Origin: Pontibacter aquaedesilientis
GTDB taxonomy: Bacteria > Bacteroidota > Bacteroidia > Cytophagales > Hymenobacteraceae
Direction: 5' to 3'
Assembly (NCBI RefSeq): GCF_014773225.1
Contig: NZ_JACXAJ010000001.1
Span: 620,001 to 684,000 of the forward strand
Length of the DNA stretch: 64,000 nucleotides
Positions within the stretch are counted from its first letter, which is position 1, and each line of letters opens with the position of its first letter. Of the stretch, positions 26,867 to 35,874 are shown piece by piece. The position numbers and the translations under genes were made by a program. The notes beneath the pieces were generated by a model, which was not told the DNA's origin, did not search any database, and saw only the letters and a list, made by a program, of their open reading frames with translations.

Positions 26867-26923
26867 GGCAATGGGGTTTGCCCTGAACCGCCGGTAAGCT
26901 GCTCCGGCTGATAACTCCTACCG
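26867..26923 (+). promoter_or_regulatory. Fluoride riboswitch (crcB motif)
   Basis: The sequence reads GGCAATGGGGTTTGCC, then AACCGCC, then a GCCGG/CCGGC stem, then GCTGATAACTCCTAC. These are the conserved blocks of the crcB RNA, which binds fluoride through Mg2+ ions. It lies between an exact promoter and the CLC-F start codon at 26972 and should turn expression on when fluoride rises. Confidence 0.88.
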
Positions 26924-26971
26924 CGTGTGTGCAGGTTTTCCTGTACGCCAGGACAGTTATCCCTATACCTT

Positions 26972-28315
26972 ATGTCAAGACCATCTAACCCAACTGCTGT
27001 TTTCAAAGCGATTCTCCGACTCGTGCTGGCCACTGGCGAACAGGGTGCTGCCTTGCTTTATACTTTCAAGTGGCTCCTGATCTGTATCTTGATTGGTTTG
27101 CTGGTCGGCTCGGCCTCCGCCTTTTTCCTGGTTTCGCTCGACTGGGTGACGAACTACCGCGAAGAAAACACCTGGATCATTGCCCTGTTGCCATTGGGCG
27201 GGCTTGTAATTGGCTTGCTATACCATTACTATGGCGGAAGATCGGTGAAAGGCAACAACCTGCTGCTCGAAGAAATTCATACCCCGCGGGAGCGTATCCC
27301 TTTCCGGATGGCTCCGCTCGTCTTGTTTGGCACATTGGTAACGCACCTTTTCGGAGGCTCCGCCGGACGGGAGGGCACCGCCGTGCAGATGGGCGGTACC
27401 ATTGCCGATCAGTTCACAAAAGTGTTTCGCCTGCGACCCCGTGATCGCAAACTGCTGATCACGGCAGGTATAAGCGCGGGGTTTGCCTCGTTGTTTGGTA
27501 CGCCGCTGGCAGGGGCTATTTTCGGATTGGAGGTGTTTGTGGTCGGGCGCATCCGCTATGAATCGCTGCTGCCGAGCTTCCTGGCGGCCGTCATCGCGGA
27601 CTATACCTGTCACCACCTCTGGGGAGTGAGCCACACCGTTTATGCGATCCCTTTTGTGCCGGAGCTCTCGGTTACCGGCTTTGTTTCAGCCCTGCTGGCC
27701 GGTGTTGTTTTCGGTCTGGCAGGTATGGTATTTTCCAAGGCAACTTTGTTGTGGGGCAACATCTTTCAGCGCTATATTTCCTATGCACCCCTGCGGCCTG
27801 TGGTTGGTGGTGTGGTGCTAGCGGGAGTCGTGTTTGCCATCGGCACCACCAAGTATGTGGGTTTGGGCGTACCGACAATCCTAGCTGCTTTTTCCGATCC
27901 GTTGCCGGTATACGATAGTGTGGTCAAGATCCTGTTTACTTCCTTCACCTTGGGGGCTGGATTTAAAGGAGGGGAGGTGACGCCGTTATTCTTCACTGGG
28001 GCCACCTTGGGAAATGCGTTGTCGCAGGCCGTCCCTTTGCCAATGGCCCTGCTGGCAGGTATGGGCTTTGTGGCGGTTTTTGCAGGTGCCACCAATACGC
28101 CGCTTACTTGTACCATCATGGCCATCGAGTTGTTTGGGGCAGAGAGTAGTGTTTACATGGCACTGGCCTGCGTAACGGCTTACATTTTCTCGGGGCATTC
28201 CGGCATATACGGATCACAGGTGATAGGCAGTCCGAAGCACATCTTTTTTGGGCGTGACAAGGGGCAGCGGCTTTCGTCCCTGCCAGCGTCACGGCCCAAA
28301 AAGCCCACGCGCTAA
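26972..28315 (+). CDS. CLC-F type fluoride/proton antiporter
   Basis: 447 residues from ATG 26972; an upstream GTG extension would run back over the end of the riboswitch and is rejected. ClC fold with GREGT (132-136) in place of GREGP, and GNNLLLEE (94-101) where chloride ClCs have GSGIP. Both changes mark the fluoride-exporting CLC-F clade. There is no CBS domain, unlike the ClC at 8801. The riboswitch upstream independently supports fluoride efflux. Confidence 0.92.
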   Translation: MSRPSNPTAVFKAILRLVLATGEQGAALLYTFKWLLICILIGLLVGSASAFFLVSLDWVTNYREENTWIIALLPLGGLVIGLLYHYYGGRSVKGNNLLLEEIHTPRERIPFRMAPLVLFGTLVTHLFGGSAGREGTAVQMGGTIADQFTKVFRLRPRDRKLLITAGISAGFASLFGTPLAGAIFGLEVFVVGRIRYESLLPSFLAAVIADYTCHHLWGVSHTVYAIPFVPELSVTGFVSALLAGVVFGLAGMVFSKATLLWGNIFQRYISYAPLRPVVGGVVLAGVVFAIGTTKYVGLGVPTILAAFSDPLPVYDSVVKILFTSFTLGAGFKGGEVTPLFFTGATLGNALSQAVPLPMALLAGMGFVAVFAGATNTPLTCTIMAIELFGAESSVYMALACVTAYIFSGHSGIYGSQVIGSPKHIFFGRDKGQRLSSLPASRPKKPTR

Positions 28316-28459
28316 CACAGCCTCTATTTCCAGATATAAGTACATTAGTTGATGTCTACATAGGATTTAATCAATTAATTGCGGTATTCCACCTATCTTG
28401 TCTGCAAAGTTGCGTATATAATATAAGGCTGATTATCTGAGTCTTATGTAGCATACGCC

Positions 28460-29707
28460 ATGGCAAGGACTTCCACACTTCTATCCCTTATTCTTATTTT
28501 CTGCTTTGTTTCCAATGAAGCTATAGGGCAGCTTGTGGCAAAAGACTCGGTATATTTCACCTCCAAGCGCAAGAAAATCACCATTCCTTTCAAGCTGGTT
28601 CACAACCTGGTCATCATACCGGTTCAGATTAACGATTCGCAGCCCCTCAACTTCATACTAGACTCCGGCGTGAAAAACACGCTGATCACGCGCCTGCACT
28701 ACTCCGATTCGCTTAGCCTCAACCAGGCAGATAAAATTACCATACAGGGATTGGGTGTAGGCTCCGAAATTCATGCGCTTTATTCGAGCGGTAATACCAT
28801 GCAATTGCCGGGCATTCGGGGAGACAACCACCAGGTATACGTGCTCATGGAGGATGTCTTTAACCTGTCTACCCGTATGGGGATGTCGGTGCACGGCATC
28901 ATCGGCTACGACATTTTCCGGAATTTTATCGTGAAGATCAATTACAGCTCCAAAACCCTGACGCTCTACCGACCCGACATTGAACTGAAAGTACCGAAGC
29001 GGGGCGAGGTATACCCGTTGCAGATTGAGAACACAAAGGCCTATGTGGAGGCTGGCGTAAAGCAGCACAACGGCGATTCCATAAAAGTGAAGCTGGTGAT
29101 CGACACGGGGGCCAGTCACTCGGTGTCGCTATACCTGCCAACCGATGATCGGCTGCAGCTGCCCCCGAAAGTAATGGAAGCCTACCTGGGCAGGGGACTG
29201 AGCGGGGACATCAACGGCAAAATAGGCCGTATCAATAGCTTTATGCTGGGCAGGTATGAGATCCAGGATTTGCCGGCTTCGTATCCGGATGAAGAATCGA
29301 TCAAGGCGGCGATCAACCTGGCTAACCGAAACGGCAACCTCGGCTCCGATATTCTGAAGCGCTTTACAGCCATATTTGATTATCCGCACCAACGCCTGAT
29401 CCTGGTGCCCAACAAGAAATACCGCGAACCGTTCTACTACAACATGACAGGCCTGGAGATCAGTACGCCGTTGCCAGGCGCCAATTTCTATATCGTGTCC
29501 CATGTCATCGAAGACTCCCCAGCCAAACTCAGCGGCCTGATGCCCGGCGATCAGCTGCTCAACATCAACGGGCGTGATTGCAAAGAACTGGCCTTGGAAG
29601 AAGTGCTGGAGTTGTTCGACACTAAGCCCGGCCGCAAGGTGCGCATGAAACTAAAGCGCGATTCCAAATATGTGAACGTGGAAATGGTGCTGCAGAGCCG
29701 GATTTAA
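28460..29707 (+). CDS. Secreted retropepsin-like aspartyl protease with PDZ domain
   Basis: 415 residues with a signal peptide (about 1-23). Two aspartyl-protease-like repeats follow: FILDSGVKNTLI (first half, DSG) and LVIDTGASHSVSL (second half, DTG). A C-terminal PDZ domain (about 325-415) includes EDSPAKLSGLMPGDQLLNING. Each polypeptide therefore has both catalytic Asp. Probably periplasmic proteolysis; the substrate is unknown. Confidence 0.85.
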   Translation: MARTSTLLSLILIFCFVSNEAIGQLVAKDSVYFTSKRKKITIPFKLVHNLVIIPVQINDSQPLNFILDSGVKNTLITRLHYSDSLSLNQADKITIQGLGVGSEIHALYSSGNTMQLPGIRGDNHQVYVLMEDVFNLSTRMGMSVHGIIGYDIFRNFIVKINYSSKTLTLYRPDIELKVPKRGEVYPLQIENTKAYVEAGVKQHNGDSIKVKLVIDTGASHSVSLYLPTDDRLQLPPKVMEAYLGRGLSGDINGKIGRINSFMLGRYEIQDLPASYPDEESIKAAINLANRNGNLGSDILKRFTAIFDYPHQRLILVPNKKYREPFYYNMTGLEISTPLPGANFYIVSHVIEDSPAKLSGLMPGDQLLNINGRDCKELALEEVLELFDTKPGRKVRMKLKRDSKYVNVEMVLQSRI

Positions 29708-29715
29708 GCTACTGC

Positions 29716-29994
29716 TTACTGCTGGCTCATATCCAGGTATACCTGAAACAACAAGAGCAACACCGCCATGACGATAAGCCCCAAGCCAACGTATAGCCTT
29801 ACTTTTGGAACAGGAGGTACCACCACATTACCTGCTTCATCCACTTTTTTGAACCGCAGGTTCGACAGGATCAAGCCGTTGCCAAAGCTAAGCCAGATCG
29901 CCGCCGTTAGGGCTTCGCGTGTGAGAAAGAGAGAAGCCGTGCCAATGGCCGAGAACAGGATGCCGATGATGACACTTAGTGAAAAATTCTTCAT
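29716..29994 (-). CDS. Small membrane protein of unknown function
   Basis: 92 residues with about three hydrophobic segments (6-24, 30-43, 67-85) and a charged loop KKVDEAGN. No family was recognised. It converges on the protease gene with 8 bases between stops. Confidence 0.65.
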   Translation of the reverse strand: MKNFSLSVIIGILFSAIGTASLFLTREALTAAIWLSFGNGLILSNLRFKKVDEAGNVVVPPVPKVRLYVGLGLIVMAVLLLLFQVYLDMSQQ

Positions 29995-30325
29995 GCAGGT
30001 ATAAACTGGGTATAGCTGTCCGGCCGGGCCGGTTGTTATGGAGACGCAAGTTAAACAAAGCTGCAGGATTCGCCATCACCCAGCCTGGGCTGAATGATGA
30101 TTTTGATGATGGGCAGAAAAATGAAGCTCAAAACTGATTCGAAATTAATTTAGTTGAGTGTCACCCAATTACATATATATATCACTTGATGTTGTAACAT
30201 TTTAATGGGTTTTATTATTTTTATCATAAAATAAAACCAAGACTTGTTTAAATCGATAATAATTGCAAACCTTTGTTTTGTAAGTAGGCAAAAGCCTTAA
30301 ACTTTTTTAGAACGCATAGTTGAAA
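29995..30325. other. AT-rich intergenic stretch
   Basis: No gene is seen. It contains two AT-only tracts (around 30170-30240), and a TTTG / TAAACTTT pair at about 30275-30305 could be a promoter for the short frame that follows. Confidence 0.35.
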
Positions 30326-30454
30326 ATGAAAAAAAAGCCGACTTTATCATCTGTGATGGTAAATCACCTTTCGCTGAAGGGTGCGTCTTTTTCTATCCTG
30401 TCTGCCAGGATAGTTTTGAGGGCTATTAACGCCGTGGTCCGCTACAGGCCCTAG
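30326..30454 (+). CDS. Possible 42-residue small protein
   Basis: Starts MKKKPTLSSVMVNHLSLKGA, is rich in Ser, Leu and basic residues, and ends at TAG 30452-30454. Part of the frame overlaps a hairpin CTATCCTG/CAGGATAG (about 30392-30412). A plausible promoter lies upstream. It could equally be a non-coding RNA. Confidence 0.35.
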   Translation: MKKKPTLSSVMVNHLSLKGASFSILSARIVLRAINAVVRYRP

Positions 30455-30594
30455 GCCGACATGCTTCCCGACCGCCTACGCAGTGGTCATTCTTCCCCTT
30501 TATATTTTTCTGAATAAGCACCTGATCAAGGAACTACGGTAACGTATCGCCTGCAGCTGTTGTATTCCTATATTTTTCAATTGTAAAAATTCGC

Positions 30595-30625
30595 TTTGCG
30601 CAAGCAGGGCCCGGGTATATATTTT
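30595..30625 (+). promoter_or_regulatory. Candidate promoter of the arginine operon
   Basis: TTTG at 30595-30598 and TATATTTT at 30618-30625 with a 19-base spacer, close to TTTG / TAnnTTTG. The start site would be at about the ATG (30631), so the mRNA may be leaderless. Confidence 0.45.
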
Positions 30626-30630
30626 CCAGA

Positions 30631-31299
30631 ATGAGCAATCAATCTCCCTTTATCATTACAGTTGCCAGTGCGCAACACACCTCCTATGCCGAGCAGATCT
30701 GCGACGAGATGGAGTCTTCGGCCAAAGCCCGTGGCACAGGTATAGCTAAACGCACACCCGAGTACATTGCCCAGAAAATGCTGGAAGGCAAGGCGGTGAT
30801 CGCGCTGGACGTGAATGGCGTGTGGGCCGGTTTCTGCTACATCGAAACCTGGAGCCACGGCAAGTACGTGGCCAACTCCGGTTTGATTGTGTCGCCGGAG
30901 CTGCGCAAAAGCGGCCTGGCCAAGCTCATCAAGCAGGAGATATTCCAGCTGTCGCGCAGCAAGTACCCGGATGCCAAGATCTTCGGATTGACGACTGGCC
31001 TGGCCGTGATGAAGATCAACTCCGACCTGGGCTACCGTCCGGTTACGTATTCGGAGCTGACGGACGACGACGCGTTTTGGAGCGGTTGCAAAAGCTGCGT
31101 GAACTACGATATTCTGATGATGAAGGACCGCAGTAACTGCCTCTGCACGGCCATGCTCTATGACCCGGCGCGGGAGCAGAAGCCCATTGCGCGGGAGCAG
31201 CTCCAAATTCTCACGCCGATAGAAGAGGCTATACCTGCGGGTTATGGCACCTTCGCGCAAAGCCACGGAAATCAACACAGTAACCCGACAAGCATTTAA
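30631..31299 (+). CDS. GNAT acyltransferase, probable N-acylglutamate synthase of arginine synthesis
   Basis: 222 residues. GNAT core with NSGLIVSPELRKSGLAKLIKQE (acyl-CoA site). A Cys-rich C-terminal part (SGCKSCVNYDIL, NCLCTAML) is unusual for GNATs and could bind metal. It is the first gene of the arg operon, 6 bases before argG. The order and lack of another synthase suggest that it makes N-acetyl- or N-succinyl-glutamate, the first committed step. That role is inferred. Confidence 0.7.
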   Translation: MSNQSPFIITVASAQHTSYAEQICDEMESSAKARGTGIAKRTPEYIAQKMLEGKAVIALDVNGVWAGFCYIETWSHGKYVANSGLIVSPELRKSGLAKLIKQEIFQLSRSKYPDAKIFGLTTGLAVMKINSDLGYRPVTYSELTDDDAFWSGCKSCVNYDILMMKDRSNCLCTAMLYDPAREQKPIAREQLQILTPIEEAIPAGYGTFAQSHGNQHSNPTSI

Positions 31300-31305
31300 A
31301 ATATC

Positions 31306-32502
31306 ATGAAGAAGAAAGTTGTTTTAGCCTTCAGCGGCGGCCTGGATACCTCTTATTGTGTGAAGTACCTCAAGGCAGAAATGGGGCTTGAAGTGCACTC
31401 GGTGCTGGTGAACACCGGCGGTTTTTCGGACGAAGAGTTGCAGCAGACCGAGCAGCGCGCCTACGACCTGGGCGTAGCGCAGCACACCAACCTCGACGAG
31501 ACTGAGTATTACTACCAGAGCTGCATCAAGTACCTGATCTTCGGGAACGTGCTGAAGAACAACACCTATCCGCTGTCGGTAAGTGCGGAACGCGTGACGC
31601 AGGCGATGGCCATTGCCCGCCACGCCAAGGCCCTGGGTGCCGATTACGTAGCGCATGGCAGCACAGGAGCCGGCAACGACCAGGTGCGCTTCGACATGAT
31701 CTTCCATGTAATGATTCCGGATATCCAGATCATCACACCAATCCGTGACAACAAGCTTTCCCGCGAAGAGGAGATCGAATACCTGAAGCAGCACGGCGTG
31801 GAGTACGACTTCGTGAAGGCGCAGTATTCCATCAACAAAGGGATCTGGGGCACTTCGGTTGGCGGCAAAGAAACACTGACTTCGCACCTGCCATTGCCGG
31901 AATCCGCTTACCCGACCCAACTTACCAAAGAGCAGCCGGAGCGTGTGACCTTGCATTTCGAGAAAGGGGAGCTGACAGGTATAAACGACCAGGTATACGA
32001 CAGTCCGGTGGCGGCCATTCAGGCGCTGCAAGGTATAGCGGGGCCTTTCGCTATTGGCCGCGACATCCACGTGGGCGATACGATCATCGGCATCAAGGGC
32101 CGGGTTGGTTTTGAGGCGGCCGCTCCGATGGTGATCATCAAGGCGCACCATACCCTGGAGAAACACGTGCTCACCAAGTGGCAGCTTTACTGGAAAGACC
32201 AGTTGGCTACCTGGTATGGCAACTGGCTGCACGAAGGGCAGTTCATCGACCCGACCATGCGCAACATCGAGACCTTCCTGCAGGAAACGCAGGAGAACGT
32301 GACCGGCAAGGTACATGTGCTGCTGGCGCCCTACCGCTTCCAGGTAGAAGGGATTGAATCAGAGCATGACCTGATGTCGTCGAAGTTTGGCAGCTACGGC
32401 GAGATGAACAATGCCTGGTCTGGTGAGGATGTGAAAGGCTTCTCGAAGATCTTCGGCAACCAGGCCATGATGTACCACAAGATCAACAACACGGAGCTAT
32501 AA
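31306..32502 (+). CDS. argG: Argininosuccinate synthase
   Basis: 398 residues. The ATP pyrophosphatase P-loop AFSGGLDTS is near the N-terminus, with YVAHGSTGAGNDQVRF and GRDIHVGDTIIGIKGR further on. It joins citrulline and aspartate using ATP. It ends in TAATG shared with the argC start. Length is normal for the family. Confidence 0.96.
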   Translation: MKKKVVLAFSGGLDTSYCVKYLKAEMGLEVHSVLVNTGGFSDEELQQTEQRAYDLGVAQHTNLDETEYYYQSCIKYLIFGNVLKNNTYPLSVSAERVTQAMAIARHAKALGADYVAHGSTGAGNDQVRFDMIFHVMIPDIQIITPIRDNKLSREEEIEYLKQHGVEYDFVKAQYSINKGIWGTSVGGKETLTSHLPLPESAYPTQLTKEQPERVTLHFEKGELTGINDQVYDSPVAAIQALQGIAGPFAIGRDIHVGDTIIGIKGRVGFEAAAPMVIIKAHHTLEKHVLTKWQLYWKDQLATWYGNWLHEGQFIDPTMRNIETFLQETQENVTGKVHVLLAPYRFQVEGIESEHDLMSSKFGSYGEMNNAWSGEDVKGFSKIFGNQAMMYHKINNTEL

Positions 32503-33503
32503 TGGCAGCAAGTATAAAAGCAGGTATAGTAGGAGGAGCAGGGTATGCCGGAGGCGAACTGCTGCGTTTACTGTTGCTTCACCCCAACGTAGAGCTTGCT
32601 TTCGTGCAGAGCCGCAGCCAGGCAGGCAAGCCGGTTTACGCCGCGCACCCCGATTTGCTAGGCGAAACCGAGCTGGCTTTTTGCGCTGATGCTGCCATAC
32701 CAGTTGATGTGCTTTTCCTTTGTGCCGGACACGGGGAGGCCGCCAAGTTTCTGGCAGAAAATGAAGTTCCAACTGAGACAAAGATCATTGATCTGAGTCA
32801 GGATTTCCGCTGGCACGAAGGTACGTCAGGCGACACAGTGGATGCCAGTGGCAGAAGCTTTGTGTATGGATTGCCGGAGTTGCAGCGCGAGCAGATACAG
32901 CAGGCGCAATACATTGCCAACCCGGGCTGTTTCGCCACAGGTATACAGCTGGCTTTGCTGCCGCTGGCTAAACAAAGTTTGCTGACTTCTGATGTTCATG
33001 TAAGCGGCATCACCGGTTCTACCGGCGCGGGTCAAAGTCTGAGTGCGACCTCGCATTTCAGTTGGAGAACAGAGAATGTTTCGACTTATAAAGTGATGGA
33101 GCATCAGCACCTGCGTGAGATAAAACGCAGTCTGCTATACCTGCAACCAGAAGGCCAGTCGGATATTCATTTTATACCTTACCGCGGACCGTTTGCCCGA
33201 GGCATTTTCATTACCGCCTACCTCCAATCGGGGCTTTCGCTGGAAGAAGCGCAGGCACTGTATAAGAGCTATTATGGTGGGCATCCATTTACGATTATTT
33301 CAGATCAGAATCCAGACTTGAAACAAGTGGTGAACACCAACAAATGCGTGCTATACCTGCAGAAACACGGCAGCATGCTCGTCATCACCAGCCTAATCGA
33401 CAACCTGCTGAAAGGCGCTGCCGGACAAGCAGTACAGAACATGAACCTAGTCTTCGGGTTGGAAGAGACAACCGGTTTGAAATTGAAAGCCACAGCGTTT
33501 TAA
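32502..33503 (+). CDS. argC: N-acyl-gamma-glutamyl-phosphate reductase
   Basis: 333 residues. NADPH-binding start AGIVGGAGYAGGELLRLLL, active-site Cys in NPGCFATGIQLAL, and the His-containing HFIPYRGPFARGIF. It reduces acylglutamyl phosphate to the semialdehyde. Coupled to argG by a 1-base overlap. A 104-base AT-rich gap with short TAACAAT repeats follows. Confidence 0.95.
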   Translation: MAASIKAGIVGGAGYAGGELLRLLLLHPNVELAFVQSRSQAGKPVYAAHPDLLGETELAFCADAAIPVDVLFLCAGHGEAAKFLAENEVPTETKIIDLSQDFRWHEGTSGDTVDASGRSFVYGLPELQREQIQQAQYIANPGCFATGIQLALLPLAKQSLLTSDVHVSGITGSTGAGQSLSATSHFSWRTENVSTYKVMEHQHLREIKRSLLYLQPEGQSDIHFIPYRGPFARGIFITAYLQSGLSLEEAQALYKSYYGGHPFTIISDQNPDLKQVVNTNKCVLYLQKHGSMLVITSLIDNLLKGAAGQAVQNMNLVFGLEETTGLKLKATAF

Positions 33504-33607
33504 CAGTTAACAGTAATCAGTAAACAATTAACAATCAACAATGCTTGCATACCCTAGAACCCTTTTCTACATCTATTTCCTAACCTCCTATATCTAATTA
33601 TATAGCC

Positions 33608-34759
33608 ATGAACCTCTTCGACGTTTACCCGCTCTTCGATATTGAGCCAGTTAGAGCCGCCGGCCTGTCCGTTTGGGATAAGGAAGGCAGAAAATACCTC
33701 GACCTGTACGGCGGCCACGCTGTTATCTCCATCGGTCATTCCCATCCACATTATGTAAAACGCATAGCGCGCCAGCTATACGACATCGGATTCTACTCCA
33801 ATGCTGTGCAAATGCCTATGCAGCAGGAACTGGCCGAAAAGCTCGGTCAACTCAGCGGCTATCCGGACTACAGTCTGTTTTTGTGCAACTCCGGTGCCGA
33901 GGCGAATGAGAATGCGCTAAAACTGGCCTCTTTTCAGACAGGACGCAAAAAGGTCATCACTTTCAAAAGCTCTTTCCATGGCCGTACCTCCGCTGCCGTG
34001 GCGGCAACCGACGACACGGCTATAATCGCGCCTATCAACGAAACGGAGAATATAATTTTCCTGCCCTTCAATGATGCGCCTGCTTTTGAAAAGGCCTTGC
34101 AGGAATATGGACAGGAGTTGGCAGCTGTGATCGTGGAAGGTATACAGGGCGTTGGCGGGGTAAACATTCCGGAGCCGGATTTTCTGAAAGCGTTGGAAGC
34201 TGGTTGTAAACGTGTAGGAGCACTGTTGATTTTGGATGAGGTTCAGTCGGGTTACGGACGTTCAGGTAAATTTTTCGCGCACCAACATGCAGGTATCAAG
34301 CCGGATCTGATCACAGTAGCGAAGGGGATGGGCAATGGTTTTCCGGTAGGCGGCGTGCTGATCAGTCCTGAGATCGATGCGCGTCATGGTATGCTGGGCA
34401 CTACTTTTGGCGGTAACTATCTGGCTTGCGCGGCTTCACTGGCCGTGCTGGAGGTCATCGAAAACGAGGAGTTGCTGGAAAATGCCACTATCATGGGCCA
34501 CTACCTGAAAGAGAAACTGCAAGGTATGCCAGGCGTGAAAGAAGTGCGCGGACAAGGGCTTATGATTGGCATAGAGCTATATGAGCCATGCGCCGCTATC
34601 CGCAAAGAACTGTTGAACGAGTACTGCATTTTCACCGGCAGTTCATCCAACAAGAACACCCTGCGCCTGTTGCCATCTCTGACTGTAAGCAAATCGGAAG
34701 CAGACCAGTTCCTGAAAGCATTTTCCTCTATTCTCTCTAAAAAAGTACTCGCATCATGA
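33608..34759 (+). CDS. argD: Acylornithine aminotransferase
   Basis: 383 residues, class III PLP transaminase. LILDEVQSGYGRSG and the PLP lysine in DLITVAKGMGNGFPVGG are present. It makes N-acylornithine from the semialdehyde. It could accept acetyl or succinyl forms. It overlaps argF' by 4 bases. Confidence 0.94.
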   Translation: MNLFDVYPLFDIEPVRAAGLSVWDKEGRKYLDLYGGHAVISIGHSHPHYVKRIARQLYDIGFYSNAVQMPMQQELAEKLGQLSGYPDYSLFLCNSGAEANENALKLASFQTGRKKVITFKSSFHGRTSAAVAATDDTAIIAPINETENIIFLPFNDAPAFEKALQEYGQELAAVIVEGIQGVGGVNIPEPDFLKALEAGCKRVGALLILDEVQSGYGRSGKFFAHQHAGIKPDLITVAKGMGNGFPVGGVLISPEIDARHGMLGTTFGGNYLACAASLAVLEVIENEELLENATIMGHYLKEKLQGMPGVKEVRGQGLMIGIELYEPCAAIRKELLNEYCIFTGSSSNKNTLRLLPSLTVSKSEADQFLKAFSSILSKKVLAS

Positions 34760-35709
34760 AGCATTTCACTTCCGTACACGATGTGCAGGACGTAGCGGCC
34801 CTGGTGGATGAGGTATTGCAACTAAAGCAATCGCCGTATGCACACAAATCGCTGGGCCAGGACAAAACCCTCGGCCTGATCTTCCTGAATCCTAGTCTGC
34901 GTACCCGCCTGAGCACCCAGAAAGCAGGTATGAACCTGGGCATGAACGTGATGGTGATGAACCTGGACAAAGAAGGCTGGGCACTTGAAACGCAGGAAGG
35001 CGTGATCATGAACGGCACCACGGTAGAGCACATCAAAGAAGCCGCCGCCGTAATGGGACAGTACTGTGATATTATAGGGCTGCGCTCTTTCCCGAAACTG
35101 CAGGACAGAGAAGAGGACTACAGCGAAGACCTGCTCAACAAATTCATTCAATACGCCAAGGTGCCGGTAGTGAGTCTGGAATCGGCAACCCGGCACCCGC
35201 TGCAGAGCCTGGCCGACCTGGTAACGATTAAAGAGCAGAAGGTATCCGGTAAAAAACCCAAGGTTGTGCTGAGCTGGGCACCGCATATCAAGCCCATCCC
35301 TCAATGTGTGGCCAACTCATTTGCCGAGTGGATGCAGCAAGCGGATGTAGAACTTGTGATCGCCAATCCGGAAGGTTATGACCTGTCAGAGGAGTTTACC
35401 CAAGGCGCACAGGTGTTGCACAACCAGAATGAAGCATTGGAGGGAGCCGATTTTGTATATGTCAAGAACTGGTCGAGCTACGAGAATTACGGACAGGTGC
35501 TGACAGACGGCGAAGGTTGGATGATCACCAATGAGAAACTGGCCTTAACTAATAATGCGAAGGTAATGCATTGCCTGCCGGTTCGTCGCGGACTCGAACT
35601 GAGCCATGAGGTGCTGGACGGCCCGAACTCACTGGTAATTGAGCAAGCCAACAACCGCCTTTATGCAGCACAGGCGGTATTGAAGCGTATGCTGGAAGGG
35701 AATAATTGA
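34756..35709 (+). CDS. argF': N-acylornithine carbamoyltransferase (SOTCase/AOTCase type)
   Basis: 317 residues. The carbamoyl-phosphate motif SLRTR is followed by LSTQKAGMNLGMNV; HPLQSLADL and HCLPVRR complete the site. The overall pattern matches the Bacteroides fragilis N-succinylornithine carbamoyltransferase rather than ordinary OTCase. The residue that sets acyl choice is Pro90 in that enzyme and Glu in the Xanthomonas acetylornithine enzyme; here it is Val90 in GTTVEH. The acyl group therefore cannot be read from this site. Confidence 0.92.
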   Translation: MKHFTSVHDVQDVAALVDEVLQLKQSPYAHKSLGQDKTLGLIFLNPSLRTRLSTQKAGMNLGMNVMVMNLDKEGWALETQEGVIMNGTTVEHIKEAAAVMGQYCDIIGLRSFPKLQDREEDYSEDLLNKFIQYAKVPVVSLESATRHPLQSLADLVTIKEQKVSGKKPKVVLSWAPHIKPIPQCVANSFAEWMQQADVELVIANPEGYDLSEEFTQGAQVLHNQNEALEGADFVYVKNWSSYENYGQVLTDGEGWMITNEKLALTNNAKVMHCLPVRRGLELSHEVLDGPNSLVIEQANNRLYAAQAVLKRMLEGNN

Positions 35710-35874
35710 GTGATCTTGTGATTGAGCGAATGAGTGGTTTTAATCTTTTGCGAAATGGTTCTGTCAACTCTTTCATGACTCAAAGCTTTACGCTGGCTAC
35801 TTCAAAGATCAGCCATTTAGTAACTTACTAATTCATTCATTCAATCGCTCATTCACTCATTCACTCAATAAAAA
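35710..35874. repeat. Inverted low-complexity repeat between argF' and argB
   Basis: ATTGAGCGAATGAGTG (35721-35736) and CACTCATTCACTCAAT (35854-35869) are inverted with 15 of 16 matches. The right side is a degenerate TCATTCACTCA tandem ending just before the argB start. Similar words recur in front of argH. Confidence 0.65.

Noticed and set aside
31324..32316. A 330-codon frame antisense to argG
   Set aside because: argG is complete and certain; the opposite frame is a by-product of its codon usage.
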